Below are positions 40,770 to 49,863 of a stretch of DNA of 54,416 nucleotides, in pieces (position 1 is the stretch's first letter; each line of letters opens with the position of its first letter). Made by a program: the position numbers and the translations under genes. The notes under the pieces are model-generated. The model was not told the DNA's origin. It saw nothing but the letters and a program-made list of their open reading frames with translations, and did not search any database. Origin of the DNA: Rhizobacter sp. GTDB taxonomy: Bacteria; Pseudomonadota; Gammaproteobacteria; Burkholderiales; Burkholderiaceae_C. The stretch covers positions 1 through 54,416 of the forward strand of contig JAMLIM010000016.1 in assembly GCA_023954175.1 (NCBI GenBank). The letters are read 5' to 3'.

Positions 40770-41681
40770 CTACCCGGTCGACACCGACGTGAGCAGTTGG
40801 TCAATGCGCTTGGCGACGGCCCATGCGCTGCGCAGGTGCGACTCGCAGGTCGTGCCGGCGACGCGCGGCGACACCTGCAACGCCTCGAGCCCGTGCAGCG
40901 GCCGGCCCGGTTCGAGCAGCCCCGGCTCCACGCTGTCGAGCCAGACGGCGGCGATGCGCTGATTGGCGAGCGCATCGGCGAGGGCGACCTCCTCGAACAG
41001 CGCCGAATGCGAGACGCTGACGATCACCTGCCGCGGCTTGCAATGCGGCAGAAAGCGCTCACCGAGGAGGCCGCGATAGCGGTTGAAGTAGGGCAGCACG
41101 ACGCACAACGCGTCGGCTTCCTCGAGCAGTTCGCGCAGCGCGAGCGGCGCGATGCGCCAGCGCTCCCATACCTCGTCGCTCGCGTGCCGCGTCGGGTCGT
41201 AGCCGACCATGCGGACGTCGAATCCGGCGAGCAGCTGCGCCATCGAGCGCGCCGACGCCGCCATGCCGACGAGGCCGACGGTGCAGCCGCTCAGCTCGCG
41301 CCCGGCGAGATTGCCGTCGGTGCCGACGACCGGAAAGCGCCGCAACAGCGACAGGATCGCGTGCACCATGAACTCGGCCTCGGCCTGCGCGGTGGCGGTC
41401 ATGCTGCGAACGACCTCGACACCGGCACGCGCACAGGCGTCGATGTCGATGTTCTCCGCCCCCGCGCTGACGCGCCCGACGGCGCGCAACACCGGCGCCT
41501 GCTGCAGGGTCAGCGCGTCGAGCGCGAGCGAGGGCGGGATGATCAGCGCGCGCACGTCGTACAGGCCCTGGCGAAACGCGCGCGGGTCCCGCGCCAGATG
41601 CGGTGCGTAGCGGACCGAATGGCGCGTCTCGAGCCAGCTGATGACCTCGGGTTCCAGCGATTCGGCGATCAACAAGTCCAT
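40770..41681 (-). CDS. Degenerate D-2-hydroxyacid dehydrogenase homologue
   Basis: 303 residues with the overall layout of NAD-dependent D-2-hydroxyacid dehydrogenases, but key residues differ. The dinucleotide loop reads GLVGMAASAR (137-146) instead of GxGxxG. The catalytic Arg of the ARGxxVDE segment is His225 (VSHSALFEE), and the catalytic His of the TPHxxG segment is Arg273 (SPRVAGTT). The usual Glu is retained as Glu252 in SVEPG. It may be a pseudoenzyme, or may bind a different cofactor. The frame is intact with normal codon use, so it is not a simple pseudogene. Divergent from galU by 81 bp. Confidence 0.8.
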   Translation of the reverse strand: MDLLIAESLEPEVISWLETRHSVRYAPHLARDPRAFRQGLYDVRALIIPPSLALDALTLQQAPVLRAVGRVSAGAENIDIDACARAGVEVVRSMTATAQAEAEFMVHAILSLLRRFPVVGTDGNLAGRELSGCTVGLVGMAASARSMAQLLAGFDVRMVGYDPTRHASDEVWERWRIAPLALRELLEEADALCVVLPYFNRYRGLLGERFLPHCKPRQVIVSVSHSALFEEVALADALANQRIAAVWLDSVEPGLLEPGRPLHGLEALQVSPRVAGTTCESHLRSAWAVAKRIDQLLTSVSTG

Positions 41682-41762
41682 GCGATGCGGTGCAATTCGG
41701 CGGATCGGCGCGGCAGGGGCCATGCAACAATGGCCCGGACCTTCACTCGAGAATGTAAGTAA

Positions 41763-42629
<867 letters not shown>

Positions 42630-42704
42630 GGTCTCCGGCGAGGCACCCGGCCTTCGACTCGCAGATTTGCGCGGACGTGCGTCCGGCGCGCCGCCTGCCC
42701 CGGC

Positions 42705-42932
42705 TCAGCGACGCCGCAGCAGGTGAATGAAGTCCTCGCCGGCAGCGGTCTGCTCGACGAGCTCATTGCCGGTCTGACGTGCGAACGCCTGGAAGTCGCG
42801 CATCGAACCGGGGTCGGTCGAGACGACCTTCAACACCTCGCCCGTCTGCATCTCGGCCAGCGCCTTCTTGGCCTTCAGGATGGGCAGCGGGCAGTTGAGG
42901 CCGCGGGTGTCGAGTTCCTTGTTGGCGTCCAT
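42705..42932 (-). CDS. tusA: TusA-family sulfurtransferase
   Basis: A 75-residue SirA/TusA-like protein carrying persulfide sulfur on Cys14 in the CPLP motif (RGLNCPLPILKAKKAL). It transfers sulfur for tRNA thiolation or molybdenum cofactor, or to other acceptors. Start at 42932 (MDANKELDTRGL) 38 bp behind the NUDIX gene; a longer open frame upstream is not needed. It is third in the cysM-NUDIX-tusA unit. Confidence 0.9.
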   Translation of the reverse strand: MDANKELDTRGLNCPLPILKAKKALAEMQTGEVLKVVSTDPGSMRDFQAFARQTGNELVEQTAAGEDFIHLLRRR

Positions 42933-42970
42933 GGGTGCTGATCCTTGCTTGCGCGATTTCCGGCTCGATT

Positions 42971-43534
42971 CTAGGAGTTTGCCGCACCCTTGCCCGACGA
43001 GGCGTCCGGCAGCGCTATCCATTGCGGCTCGTGTCCACGTGAACGCAGCCAGTCGGCAAGCGCGTGGCCGGTGCCGGCGCGCCAGCAGCGGACCGCCTCC
43101 GGGCGAAAGAGCCGGTACTCGGCGAGTTCGGGCGACAGCACGATTTCACCGCGCGCCCGGGCATGGTAGGCGATGATCACCTGGTTCATGCGCTGGAAGT
43201 CGTAGGCGCCGATGATCGACAGCTCGTCGACAGTGAGCGCGGTTTCTTCCGCCACCTCGCGCGCGACGCCTTCCTCGGGCGACTCACCCGCCTCCATGAA
43301 ACCGGTCACGAGGCCGAAGAACTTGCCCTGCCAGAGGGCATTGCGGGCGAGCAGAAGCTGCCCGTCGCGGTCCGTCAATTCGATCACCGCCGCGAGCACG
43401 GGCGTCGGGTTGTTCCAGTGCGTGTAGGCGCAGGCGGGGCAGCGAAGGCGCGTCTTCGGCCCGCTGTCCTCGATCATCTCGATCGGCTGCAATGGCGTCG
43501 CGCATTGCGGGCAGAAGCGGAAGTCGACCGCCAT
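42971..43534 (-). CDS. NUDIX hydrolase with N-terminal zinc ribbon
   Basis: 187 residues. The zinc ribbon has two CxxC pairs (FCPQCATPL and LRCPACAYTHW). The Nudix box GFMEAGESPEEGVAREVAEE is complete with catalytic glutamates. The NudC signature SQPWPFP is missing (here DFQRMNQ), so NADH pyrophosphatase activity is not supported. It would hydrolyse some nucleoside diphosphate derivative. It starts 8 bp after cysM. Confidence 0.88.
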   Translation of the reverse strand: MAVDFRFCPQCATPLQPIEMIEDSGPKTRLRCPACAYTHWNNPTPVLAAVIELTDRDGQLLLARNALWQGKFFGLVTGFMEAGESPEEGVAREVAEETALTVDELSIIGAYDFQRMNQVIIAYHARARGEIVLSPELAEYRLFRPEAVRCWRAGTGHALADWLRSRGHEPQWIALPDASSGKGAANS

Positions 43535-43542
43535 ACACAGGC

Positions 43543-44445
43543 TCAGGCCGGAAACACACCGGTCGACAGATAGCGGTCGCCGCGGTCACAGACGATGAAC
43601 ACGATCGTCGCGCGCTCCACCTGGCGCGCGATCTGCATCGCGACCCAGCAGGCCCCGGCCGCCGAGATGCCGCCGAAGATGCCCTCCTCGCGCGCCAGGC
43701 GGCGCGCCATTTCCTCCGCATCGGCCTGCGTGACGCTGACGAGTTCGTCGATCCAGGTCGGGTCGTAGATCTTGGGCAGATAGGCCTCGGGCCATTTGCG
43801 TATGCCCGGGATGCGCGAACCCTCGGCCGGCTCGGCGCCGACGACGCGCAGCGCGGTGTTCTTCGACTTCAGGAATCGCGAGACGCCGGTGATCGTCCCG
43901 GTCGTTCCCATCGCGCTCACGAAGTGCGTGATCCGGCCGTCGGTGTCGCGCCAAATTTCGGGGCCGGTCGTCTCGAAGTGGACACGCGGGTTGTCGCCGT
44001 TGGCAAACTGATCGAGCACGCGGCCCTTGCCTTCGCGCTGCATCTGCTCGGCCAGGTCGCGCGCGTATTCCATGCCACCGGAGCGCGGCGTCAGGATGAG
44101 TTCGGCGCCGAACGCCTTCATCGTCTGCGCGCGCTCGATCGACAGATCCTCCGGCATGATCAGCAGCATGCGATAGCCGCGGATCGCCGCCGCCATCGCG
44201 AGCGCGATGCCGGTGTTGCCGGAGGTCGCCTCGATCAGCGTGTCGCCCGGCTTGATCTCGCCGCGCTCCTCGGCGCGGCGGATCATGCTGATCGCGGGCC
44301 GGTCCTTGACCGAGCCGGCCGGGTTGTTGCCCTCGAGCTTGGCGAGGATGACGTTGCCGCGGCGCTCGTTCTCCGCACCCGGAATGCGCCTGAGTTGCAC
44401 GAGCGGCGTCGCGCCGATCACGTCTTCGATGGTCTTGTACGTCAT
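43543..44445 (-). CDS. cysM: O-acetylserine sulfhydrylase B (cysteine synthase)
   Basis: Makes cysteine, and with thiosulfate S-sulfocysteine, from O-acetylserine. A 300-residue PLP fold-type II enzyme with Lys47 as Schiff base (GNNPAGSVKDR), phosphate-binding loop TSGNTGIALA, GTTGTITG and EGIFGGISAAG. The GxxM/RDRGDRYLS end (CDRGDRYLSTGVF) and 300-aa size favour CysM over CysK. First gene of a short leftward operon; ATG at 44445. Confidence 0.92.
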   Translation of the reverse strand: MTYKTIEDVIGATPLVQLRRIPGAENERRGNVILAKLEGNNPAGSVKDRPAISMIRRAEERGEIKPGDTLIEATSGNTGIALAMAAAIRGYRMLLIMPEDLSIERAQTMKAFGAELILTPRSGGMEYARDLAEQMQREGKGRVLDQFANGDNPRVHFETTGPEIWRDTDGRITHFVSAMGTTGTITGVSRFLKSKNTALRVVGAEPAEGSRIPGIRKWPEAYLPKIYDPTWIDELVSVTQADAEEMARRLAREEGIFGGISAAGACWVAMQIARQVERATIVFIVCDRGDRYLSTGVFPA

Positions 44446-44502
44446 GATGCGGACTCCTCGCCGCATTGTCTCAGGCGCATCGGCTGCGCGCAGGGTGCAT
44501 GC

Positions 44503-44508
44503 CATAAT
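44503..44508 (+). promoter_or_regulatory. Possible -10 box of tRNA-Leu
   Basis: cataat 31 bp before the mature tRNA start; five of six bases match TATAAT. No convincing -35 sequence is visible. Confidence 0.4.
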
Positions 44509-44539
44509 TCCGCCCTCACGCAATGCAGTTCCACCCACG

Positions 44540-44624
44540 GCCTCGGTGGCGAAATTGGTAGACGCGCGGGACTCAAAATCCCGTTCCGCGAGGAGTGTCG
44601 GTTCGATTCCGACCCGAGGCACCA
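44540..44624 (+). tRNA. tRNA-Leu (CAA anticodon)
   Basis: An 85-nt class II tRNA. Acceptor stem gcctcgg pairs with ccgaggc, followed by an encoded acca end. The D-arm includes GAAATTGGTAGACGC, anticodon stem cggga/tcccg holds a 7-nt loop ctcaaaa (anticodon CAA), a long variable arm is present, and the T loop is gttcgattcc. It decodes UUG leucine codons. No integrated element follows it. Confidence 0.95.
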
Positions 44625-44810
44625 CGAATACCCCACTCACCTGCTGCGCACGCCGATCTGCGCGCTGCGATGCTCGACGTACGGGTGTACGTCTGCGCTT
44701 CTCACGCGCGACTCGCCGCGCTCGCGACGGTGATCGGGGCATTCGTGCCGAACCCCTCTGCGACTCAACGCGACCACGCAACGCCGCTCACGCCAGACAG
44801 GACCCCGCGC

Positions 44811-45401
44811 ATGCCCCCGATGCCCCCCGTGACCCAGGCGCTGTTGCTCATCAACGTCGCCATCTTCTGCCTCGACTACTTCATGGGGCCGTGGTTTGGC
44901 CGGCTGTTCGCGCTATGGCCGCTCGATGGCGGCTTCCTGCCGTGGCAGGTGGTCAGCTACGCCTTCCTGCACGGCAGCGTGATGCACCTGTTCTTCAACA
45001 TGTTCGGCCTGTGGATGTTCGGCTCCGAGCTCGAACGCATCTGGGGCGCCAAGCGCTACCTGCAGTTCTACTTCGCGAGCCTGCTCGCCGCCGCCGGCAT
45101 GCAATTGCTCGTGACGATGCTGCTCGGCTCGCCCTACCCGACCGTCGGCGCGTCGGGCGCGCTCTTCGGCCTGTTGCTCGCTTTCGGCATGATGTTCCCG
45201 AACCGCACGATCATGCCGCTGTTCCCGCCGATCCCGATGAAGGCGAAGACCTTCGTCATCGTGTTCGGGGGGCTCGAGCTGCTGCTCGGCGTCACCGGCA
45301 CGCAGTCTGGTGTCGCGCATTTCGCCCATCTCGGCGGCATGCTTGGCGGCTACCTGATGATCCGCTACTGGCGCGGGCAGCCGCCTTTCGGGCGCCGCTG
45401 A
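44811..45401 (+). CDS. Rhomboid-family intramembrane serine protease
   Basis: 196 residues with about six membrane spans. Catalytic serine Ser115 in GASG and histidine His173 in FAHLGG; the oxyanion-side His59 and Asn63 lie in VMHLFFNMF. This is the bacterial rhomboid core without extra domains. It cleaves membrane-anchored substrates; the substrate is unknown. Starts at ATG 44811; ends directly against the convergent SDR gene. Confidence 0.93.
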   Translation: MPPMPPVTQALLLINVAIFCLDYFMGPWFGRLFALWPLDGGFLPWQVVSYAFLHGSVMHLFFNMFGLWMFGSELERIWGAKRYLQFYFASLLAAAGMQLLVTMLLGSPYPTVGASGALFGLLLAFGMMFPNRTIMPLFPPIPMKAKTFVIVFGGLELLLGVTGTQSGVAHFAHLGGMLGGYLMIRYWRGQPPFGRR

Positions 45402-46325
45402 TCAGGCCTTCAAGCCTTCGCGCACCGTCGGGTAGCGCAACGCGAGCCGCAGCTCGCGCTTCATGCGCCGGTTGTCGAGGCGGCGCGATTCGCTCATGAA
45501 CGACAGCTGCATCGGCGACAGCGCTCGCTGAGCCTCGGCGCGCGAGATGCGCCGCGGCCGCGGCAGGCCGCACAGCTCGGCGGCGAGATCGAAGTAGTCG
45601 CCCATCTTCATCTCGCTGTCGTCGCAAACATGCACCGCACGCAGCGGCAGCGCGCGGTGCAGCGCAGCGACGCATGCGCGGGCGAGGTCGTCGGCGTGGA
45701 TGTGATTCGTGAACACATCGTCCTGCGGTTCGAGCACCGGGCTGCCGCGCGCAAGCCTTTCACGCGGATGCCCGCCCGGCCTGTCGCTCGCGTAGATGCC
45801 GGGAATGCGCAGAATCGCAACCCGCACCCCGAACGCCTGCCCGAACCAGCGCACGCGCCGCTCGGCGTCGGCGCGGCGCCGCGCACGATCGGTCGCCGGT
45901 CGCGGCGCGCGCGTCTCGTCGAAGCGCTCACCGCGCGCGTCACCATAGATGCCGCTCGTGCTGGCATAGACGAGGCAGCGCGTGCGGCCGCTTCGCGCGA
46001 GCGCTTGCAACAGATGCGCGGTGCGCCGATCGGTTGTGCCGACGGCTGCGGGTGGCGCCAGATGCAACACCGCGTCGGCCAGGCCCGCCAGACGCGCGAG
46101 CGTGGCCGGCGCATCGAGGTCGCCGACCAGGGGCACGATGCCGAGCGATCGGAGCTCGGCACTGCGCGCGGCACTCGTGGTCAACGCGAGCAGCGTGTAG
46201 CGGCCACGCAGCAGGCGCGCCACGCGCAGGCCGATGTCGCCGCAGCCGACGATCAGCAGGCGTGGCCTGCGCATGCGACGCGAAGGCAACGAAGGCCCGG
46301 ATGCACCCGCGTTCATCAGGCTCAT
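45402..46325 (-). CDS. NAD-dependent epimerase/SDR family protein (YeeZ-like)
   Basis: About 307 residues; possible starts at 46325, 46316 or 46274 (MRRPRLLIVGCGDIG). Extended-SDR Rossmann motif LLIVGCGDIGLRVARLL; YASTSGIYGD replaces the classical YxxxK in the usual atypical YeeZ way. The full substrate is unknown. Shares a divergent promoter region with the ferredoxin reductase gene. Confidence 0.82.
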   Translation of the reverse strand: MSLMNAGASGPSLPSRRMRRPRLLIVGCGDIGLRVARLLRGRYTLLALTTSAARSAELRSLGIVPLVGDLDAPATLARLAGLADAVLHLAPPAAVGTTDRRTAHLLQALARSGRTRCLVYASTSGIYGDARGERFDETRAPRPATDRARRRADAERRVRWFGQAFGVRVAILRIPGIYASDRPGGHPRERLARGSPVLEPQDDVFTNHIHADDLARACVAALHRALPLRAVHVCDDSEMKMGDYFDLAAELCGLPRPRRISRAEAQRALSPMQLSFMSESRRLDNRRMKRELRLALRYPTVREGLKA

Positions 46326-46396
46326 TCGCGAGGCGGTCGCGGGCAGCAGGCAAAATCGCGCATCCCCGCAAGCTTAAGCCCGACGCACACCCCTCC

Positions 46397-47434
46397 ATGA
46401 GCTTCAACGTGACCCTGCGGCCGAGCGGCGTCGCCTTCCAGGTCGAACCCGACGAAACCGTGCTGCAGGCGGCGATCCGCCAGGGCGTCGGCCTGCCCTA
46501 CGGATGCCGCGACGGCGCCTGCGGTTCGTGCAAGTCCCACCTGCTCGAAGGCAGTGTCGTCCTCGGCGAACATCAGCTCAAGGCGCTCAGCGCCGAAGAG
46601 GAAGCGGCCGGCTATACGCTCACCTGCAGCGCGCGGGCGCAAAGCGACCTCGTGATCGAGGCACGCACCGTCGTCGGCGCGGGTGACTTCCCGCCGCGCA
46701 AGATGCCGTGCCGCGTGACGAGCATCGAGCGGCCCGCGGGCGACGTCGCGATCGTCAAGCTGCAACTGCCGGCGAACGAGGCCTTCCACTACCGCGCCGG
46801 GCAGTACCTCGAATTCATCCTGAGCGAGGGCAACCGGCGCAGCTACTCGATGGCGAACGCGCCGCACACCCAGGCCGACGCGCCGGGGGCCGAACTGCAC
46901 ATCCGCCACATGCCGGGCGGGCGCTTCACCGATCACGTGTTCTCGAAGCTGGCGCCGCGCGAGATCCTGCGCGTCGAGGGCCCCTTCGGGAGCTTCTTCC
47001 TGCGTGAGGACTCGGCCAAGCCGATCGTGCTGCTCGCCTCCGGAACGGGCTTCGCGCCGATCAAGGCCATCATCGAACACCTGCGCTTCATCGGCAACGA
47101 ACGCAAGGCCGTGCTGTACTGGGGCTGCCGCCGGCGTGCCGACCTGTACCTGCACGACTGGGCGCTGCAGGCGGCCGCGGAGCTGCCCTGGCTCGACTAC
47201 ATCCCCGTCCTGTCCGAGTCGAAGGCGGAACCTGCATGGACGGGCAGATCCGGCTTCGTGCACGAGGCCGTGATGGCCGATCTGCCCGACCTGTCGACCT
47301 GGCAGGTCTATGCCTGCGGAACGCCCGCCATGGTCGCCGCCGCCGAGCGCGACTTCGTCAGCCGCTGCGACCTGCCCGCCGAGGAGTTCTACGCCGACGC
47401 CTTCACCTCCGAGGCCGACAAACATGACGCGTAG
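46397..47434 (+). CDS. 2Fe-2S ferredoxin-FAD-NAD(P)H oxidoreductase (CDP-6-deoxy-glucoseen reductase type)
   Basis: 345 residues: plant-type [2Fe-2S] domain with Cys37, Cys42, Cys45 (CRDGACGSC) and Cys77 (TLTCSA); FAD domain with RSYSMANAP and NAD domain with LLASGTGFAPIKAI and CGTPAMVAAA. It passes electrons from NAD(P)H to an unidentified oxygenase or dehydratase partner. Its last codons and TAG stop lie in the first copy of a 62-bp direct repeat. No partner is next to it except an SDR on the other strand. Confidence 0.9.
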   Translation: MSFNVTLRPSGVAFQVEPDETVLQAAIRQGVGLPYGCRDGACGSCKSHLLEGSVVLGEHQLKALSAEEEAAGYTLTCSARAQSDLVIEARTVVGAGDFPPRKMPCRVTSIERPAGDVAIVKLQLPANEAFHYRAGQYLEFILSEGNRRSYSMANAPHTQADAPGAELHIRHMPGGRFTDHVFSKLAPREILRVEGPFGSFFLREDSAKPIVLLASGTGFAPIKAIIEHLRFIGNERKAVLYWGCRRRADLYLHDWALQAAAELPWLDYIPVLSESKAEPAWTGRSGFVHEAVMADLPDLSTWQVYACGTPAMVAAAERDFVSRCDLPAEEFYADAFTSEADKHDA

Positions 47435-47572
47435 CGGCATGTTTGCGTCGAAGGCTGACCTTGCGGCGCGAAGTCAAGCCGCGAAGCGGCGGCCGGAGAC
47501 ACAACATCAAGCGTAGCGGCATGATTGCGTCGAAGGCTGACTTCGCCTCGCGAAGTCAAGCCGCGAAGCGGC
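47429..47572. repeat. 62-bp direct repeat, two copies with internal hairpin
   Basis: Copy 1 spans 47429-47490, copy 2 spans 47511-47572, offset by 82 bp. Both start gcgtagcggcatg and end gccgcgaagcggc. In copy 2, tgacttcgc (47538-47546) and gcgaagtca (47550-47558) form a near-perfect hairpin, and each copy ends in a gccgc-gaa-gcggc hairpin. The TAG of the reductase gene is inside copy 1. A REP-like mobile or terminator element. Confidence 0.75.
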
Positions 47573-47587
47573 AGACCCAAACACGTC

Positions 47588-48301
47588 ATGACCCCTAGCA
47601 ACCCCGCCGACGCGATCAAGCTGCTCGCCTTCGACGTCTTCGGCACCGTCGTCGACTGGCATGGCTCGATCGTGCGCGAAATTGAATCGCGCTTCCCCGG
47701 CGTCGATGCGGATGCGTTCGCGCTCGCCTGGCGCGCGGGCTACCAGCCGGCGATGCAGCGCGTGCGCGCCGGCGAACTCGGCTGGACGCTGATAGATGAC
47801 CTGCACCGCATGATCCTCGACGAGCTGTTGCCGCGCTTCGGTCTCGCCCACCTCGACGAAGCTTCGCGGCGCGAACTGAACCGGGTCTGGCACCGCCTTG
47901 ATCCCTGGCCCGACGCGGTGGCCGGCCTGACGCGACTGAAGGCGCGCTACACGATCTGCACGCTGTCCAACGGCAACCTCGGGCTGCTCGCCGACATGGC
48001 CAAGCGCGCCGCGCTGCCCTGGGATTGCATCCTGTCGGCCGAAGTGTTTCGCGCCTACAAGCCCGATGCAGCGACCTACCTCGGCGCCGCCCGCGTGTTC
48101 GACCTCGCGCCGCACGAAGCGATGCTCGTCGCCGCGCACCAGGACGACCTCGCCGCAGCACGCGCGTGCGGGCTGCACACGGCCTACATCGAGCGCGCCA
48201 CCGAGTTCGGCACGGCGCGCCCGAAGGACGTCTCACCCGATCCGCGCAACACCTTCCATGCGCGCGACATCGGCCATCTCGCCGATCTGCTGAACTGTTG
48301 A
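47588..48301 (+). CDS. Haloacid dehalogenase, type II
   Basis: 237 residues; HAD fold with nucleophile Asp16 in FDVFGT, Ser/Asn in TLSNGN, Lys in RAYKPDAATYLGAA and the acidic loop VAAHQDDLAAARACG, followed by ERATEFG. These are traits of L-2-haloacid dehalogenases, but the true substrate could be another small phosphate or haloacid. Starts 15 bp after the second repeat copy. Cytoplasmic. Confidence 0.88.
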   Translation: MTPSNPADAIKLLAFDVFGTVVDWHGSIVREIESRFPGVDADAFALAWRAGYQPAMQRVRAGELGWTLIDDLHRMILDELLPRFGLAHLDEASRRELNRVWHRLDPWPDAVAGLTRLKARYTICTLSNGNLGLLADMAKRAALPWDCILSAEVFRAYKPDAATYLGAARVFDLAPHEAMLVAAHQDDLAAARACGLHTAYIERATEFGTARPKDVSPDPRNTFHARDIGHLADLLNC

Positions 48302-48320
48302 GATCGGCCGAAGGTCCGAC

Positions 48321-49505
48321 TCACGCCGCGCAGCTTCGAAACCCGCAGAAGATGTCGTCCCGCTCGGGCAACTCGAAGTTGCGATAGCGCGCATTGCGCA
48401 TGCGCGCGCGCGTGGCGAACGAAGCACCACGCAGCACCTTGTGGGTGCCGAAGGCAGGCTGCGAGAGCTCGCGCCACGGGTCGGCGGCAAAGCCCGGGTA
48501 GGGTCGGAAGGTGCTCGCCGTCCACTCCCAGACCTGGCCCCACGCGAAGCCCATGGACGCGCCGGCGACGGCGGCGCACTCCCATTCGACCTCGGTCGGC
48601 AATCGTCGACCGGCCCAGCGGCACCAGGCGTCGGCCTCATGCCAGCTCACATGCATTGCCGGCTGCGCCAGCGGCAGGCGCGTGAGGCTGCCAAAGCGCT
48701 GCGCGAGCACGCCGTGGCGCATCTGCTCGACATGGCGCGGGCAGCGCCGGCCGCTGCGCTGCACCCAGTCCCAGCCGGCGGGCGTCCACCAACGCGAATC
48801 GTCGTAGCCGCCGTCCTCGACGAACTCGGTGTACTGGCCCCAGTTCACCGGCCGGGCGTCGATCTCGAACTCGGGGACGGCCTCCTCGTGCGCCCACTTC
48901 TCGTTGTCGAAGACGAAACCGCCGGCGGCCGAGCCGAGCATGTGCCGCGTGGCCGGCAACACGAGCGGCGCGCGCGGCGCACCGCCTGGCGGCGGTGGCA
49001 GCAGGTGGGCGCCGATGCCGAGCGTCTGTGCCGCGCAGGCGAAGGCCTCGCAATGCATGTCCTCGTGGAACAACGCAAGGCGATAGAAGTAGAGCGCGTC
49101 GTCGGTTTCGTCGGCCGATTCGAGCAGTTCGAGCGTGGTGTCGAGCGTCTCGGCGAGCGTTTGCCGCACGACCTGCGGCGTGGGCAGGCTGAGCCGCCAG
49201 CGTTCACCGGAGCCGATGTGCGCGGTGTCGAACCAGGCGTCTGCATTCGCCTCGACCGACGCAAGCCGCGGCCGTGTCGGATCGCACGCCGGGCCGCGCG
49301 CACGCTCGACATTGCGCGCGATCCAGCGCTCCTGGAACCAGCCGACGTGGCCGAGCGTCCACAGCGGTGGGTCGAAATCGGGGGACGCCGCAACGGCCTG
49401 GCCGCCGGCGCGCTGCGCGTCCTCGAACACGCCGAACCAGCGCAGCGTGTGATTGCGCGCATCCATCAGCGCAAGCGACAGCAGGCCCTTGCCTGCGTGG
49501 CGCAT
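48321..49505 (-). CDS. senA: EgtB/SenA-like nonheme iron sulfoxide/selenoneine synthase
   Basis: 394 residues from ATG 49505 behind GGAG. An N-terminal DinB-like domain with putative iron ligands His53 (TLGHVGWFQ), His147 and His151 (LFHEDMHCEAF), followed by a formylglycine-generating-type (SUMF1) domain (PVNWGQYTEFV...WHEADAWCRWAGRRLPTEVEWE...RGASFATR). The opening LALMDARNHTLRW is, from memory, more like SenA (selenoneine synthase) than classical EgtB. EgtD, SenB and SelD are not in the window. If SenA, it makes a C-Se bond on hercynine; if EgtB, C-S. Confidence 0.7.
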   Translation of the reverse strand: MRHAGKGLLSLALMDARNHTLRWFGVFEDAQRAGGQAVAASPDFDPPLWTLGHVGWFQERWIARNVERARGPACDPTRPRLASVEANADAWFDTAHIGSGERWRLSLPTPQVVRQTLAETLDTTLELLESADETDDALYFYRLALFHEDMHCEAFACAAQTLGIGAHLLPPPPGGAPRAPLVLPATRHMLGSAAGGFVFDNEKWAHEEAVPEFEIDARPVNWGQYTEFVEDGGYDDSRWWTPAGWDWVQRSGRRCPRHVEQMRHGVLAQRFGSLTRLPLAQPAMHVSWHEADAWCRWAGRRLPTEVEWECAAVAGASMGFAWGQVWEWTASTFRPYPGFAADPWRELSQPAFGTHKVLRGASFATRARMRNARYRNFELPERDDIFCGFRSCAA

Positions 49506-49863
49506 GTGCGGCGACTCCACGTTCGCGGTTTCGTTGTCGATCACGCGCGCATTGTGCCCATGCCCGTGGCGTCGCGTCGTGCGCCCCGCAGCGGATTGGC
49601 GCGGCCCTCCTCCTACACTTGCCGCGCCAAGACACCGAACTCGGCAACGCGTGAATACACCCCTTCCCGCTACCCAACCCTCAGCCGCGACTGATGGACG
49701 CATGGGCGGAGCGCCAAGCCCGAACCGCGTGCCACCTGCATCCCCAGGATTGGGGGTTGTGCTATCAGAAGTAGGCGTAGCCTCGTTCGTGTCGAGCCGT
49801 GGCGATGCCTCGCGGCTTCGTCGCTCGTTCGATCGTGGGCGAGCCCTCACCAGGAGAGCGAAC
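49506..49863. other. Intergenic region before PEP-CTERM gene 3
   Basis: 358 bp between the divergent SenA-like and PEP-CTERM genes. The only feature I can see is the interrupted palindrome at 49738-49762; no gene. Confidence 0.5.
49738..49762 (+). promoter_or_regulatory. Interrupted palindrome upstream of PEP-CTERM gene 3
   Basis: GCATCCCC (49738-49745), six bases, GGGGGTTGTGC (49752-49762), ending 101 bp before ATG 49864. The C and G runs pair; the outer GCA/TGC are offset by a base or two. Same plan and distance as the motifs upstream of the other PEP-CTERM genes. Confidence 0.5.

Noticed and set aside
40770-41681. Calling the dehydrogenase homologue a pseudogene
   Set aside because: The frame is intact at full length with normal codon use; only specific active-site residues are changed.
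44540-44624. Integration site with a mobile element at tRNA-Leu
   Set aside because: No integrase or second copy of the tRNA 3' end follows; the next gene is an ordinary rhomboid.
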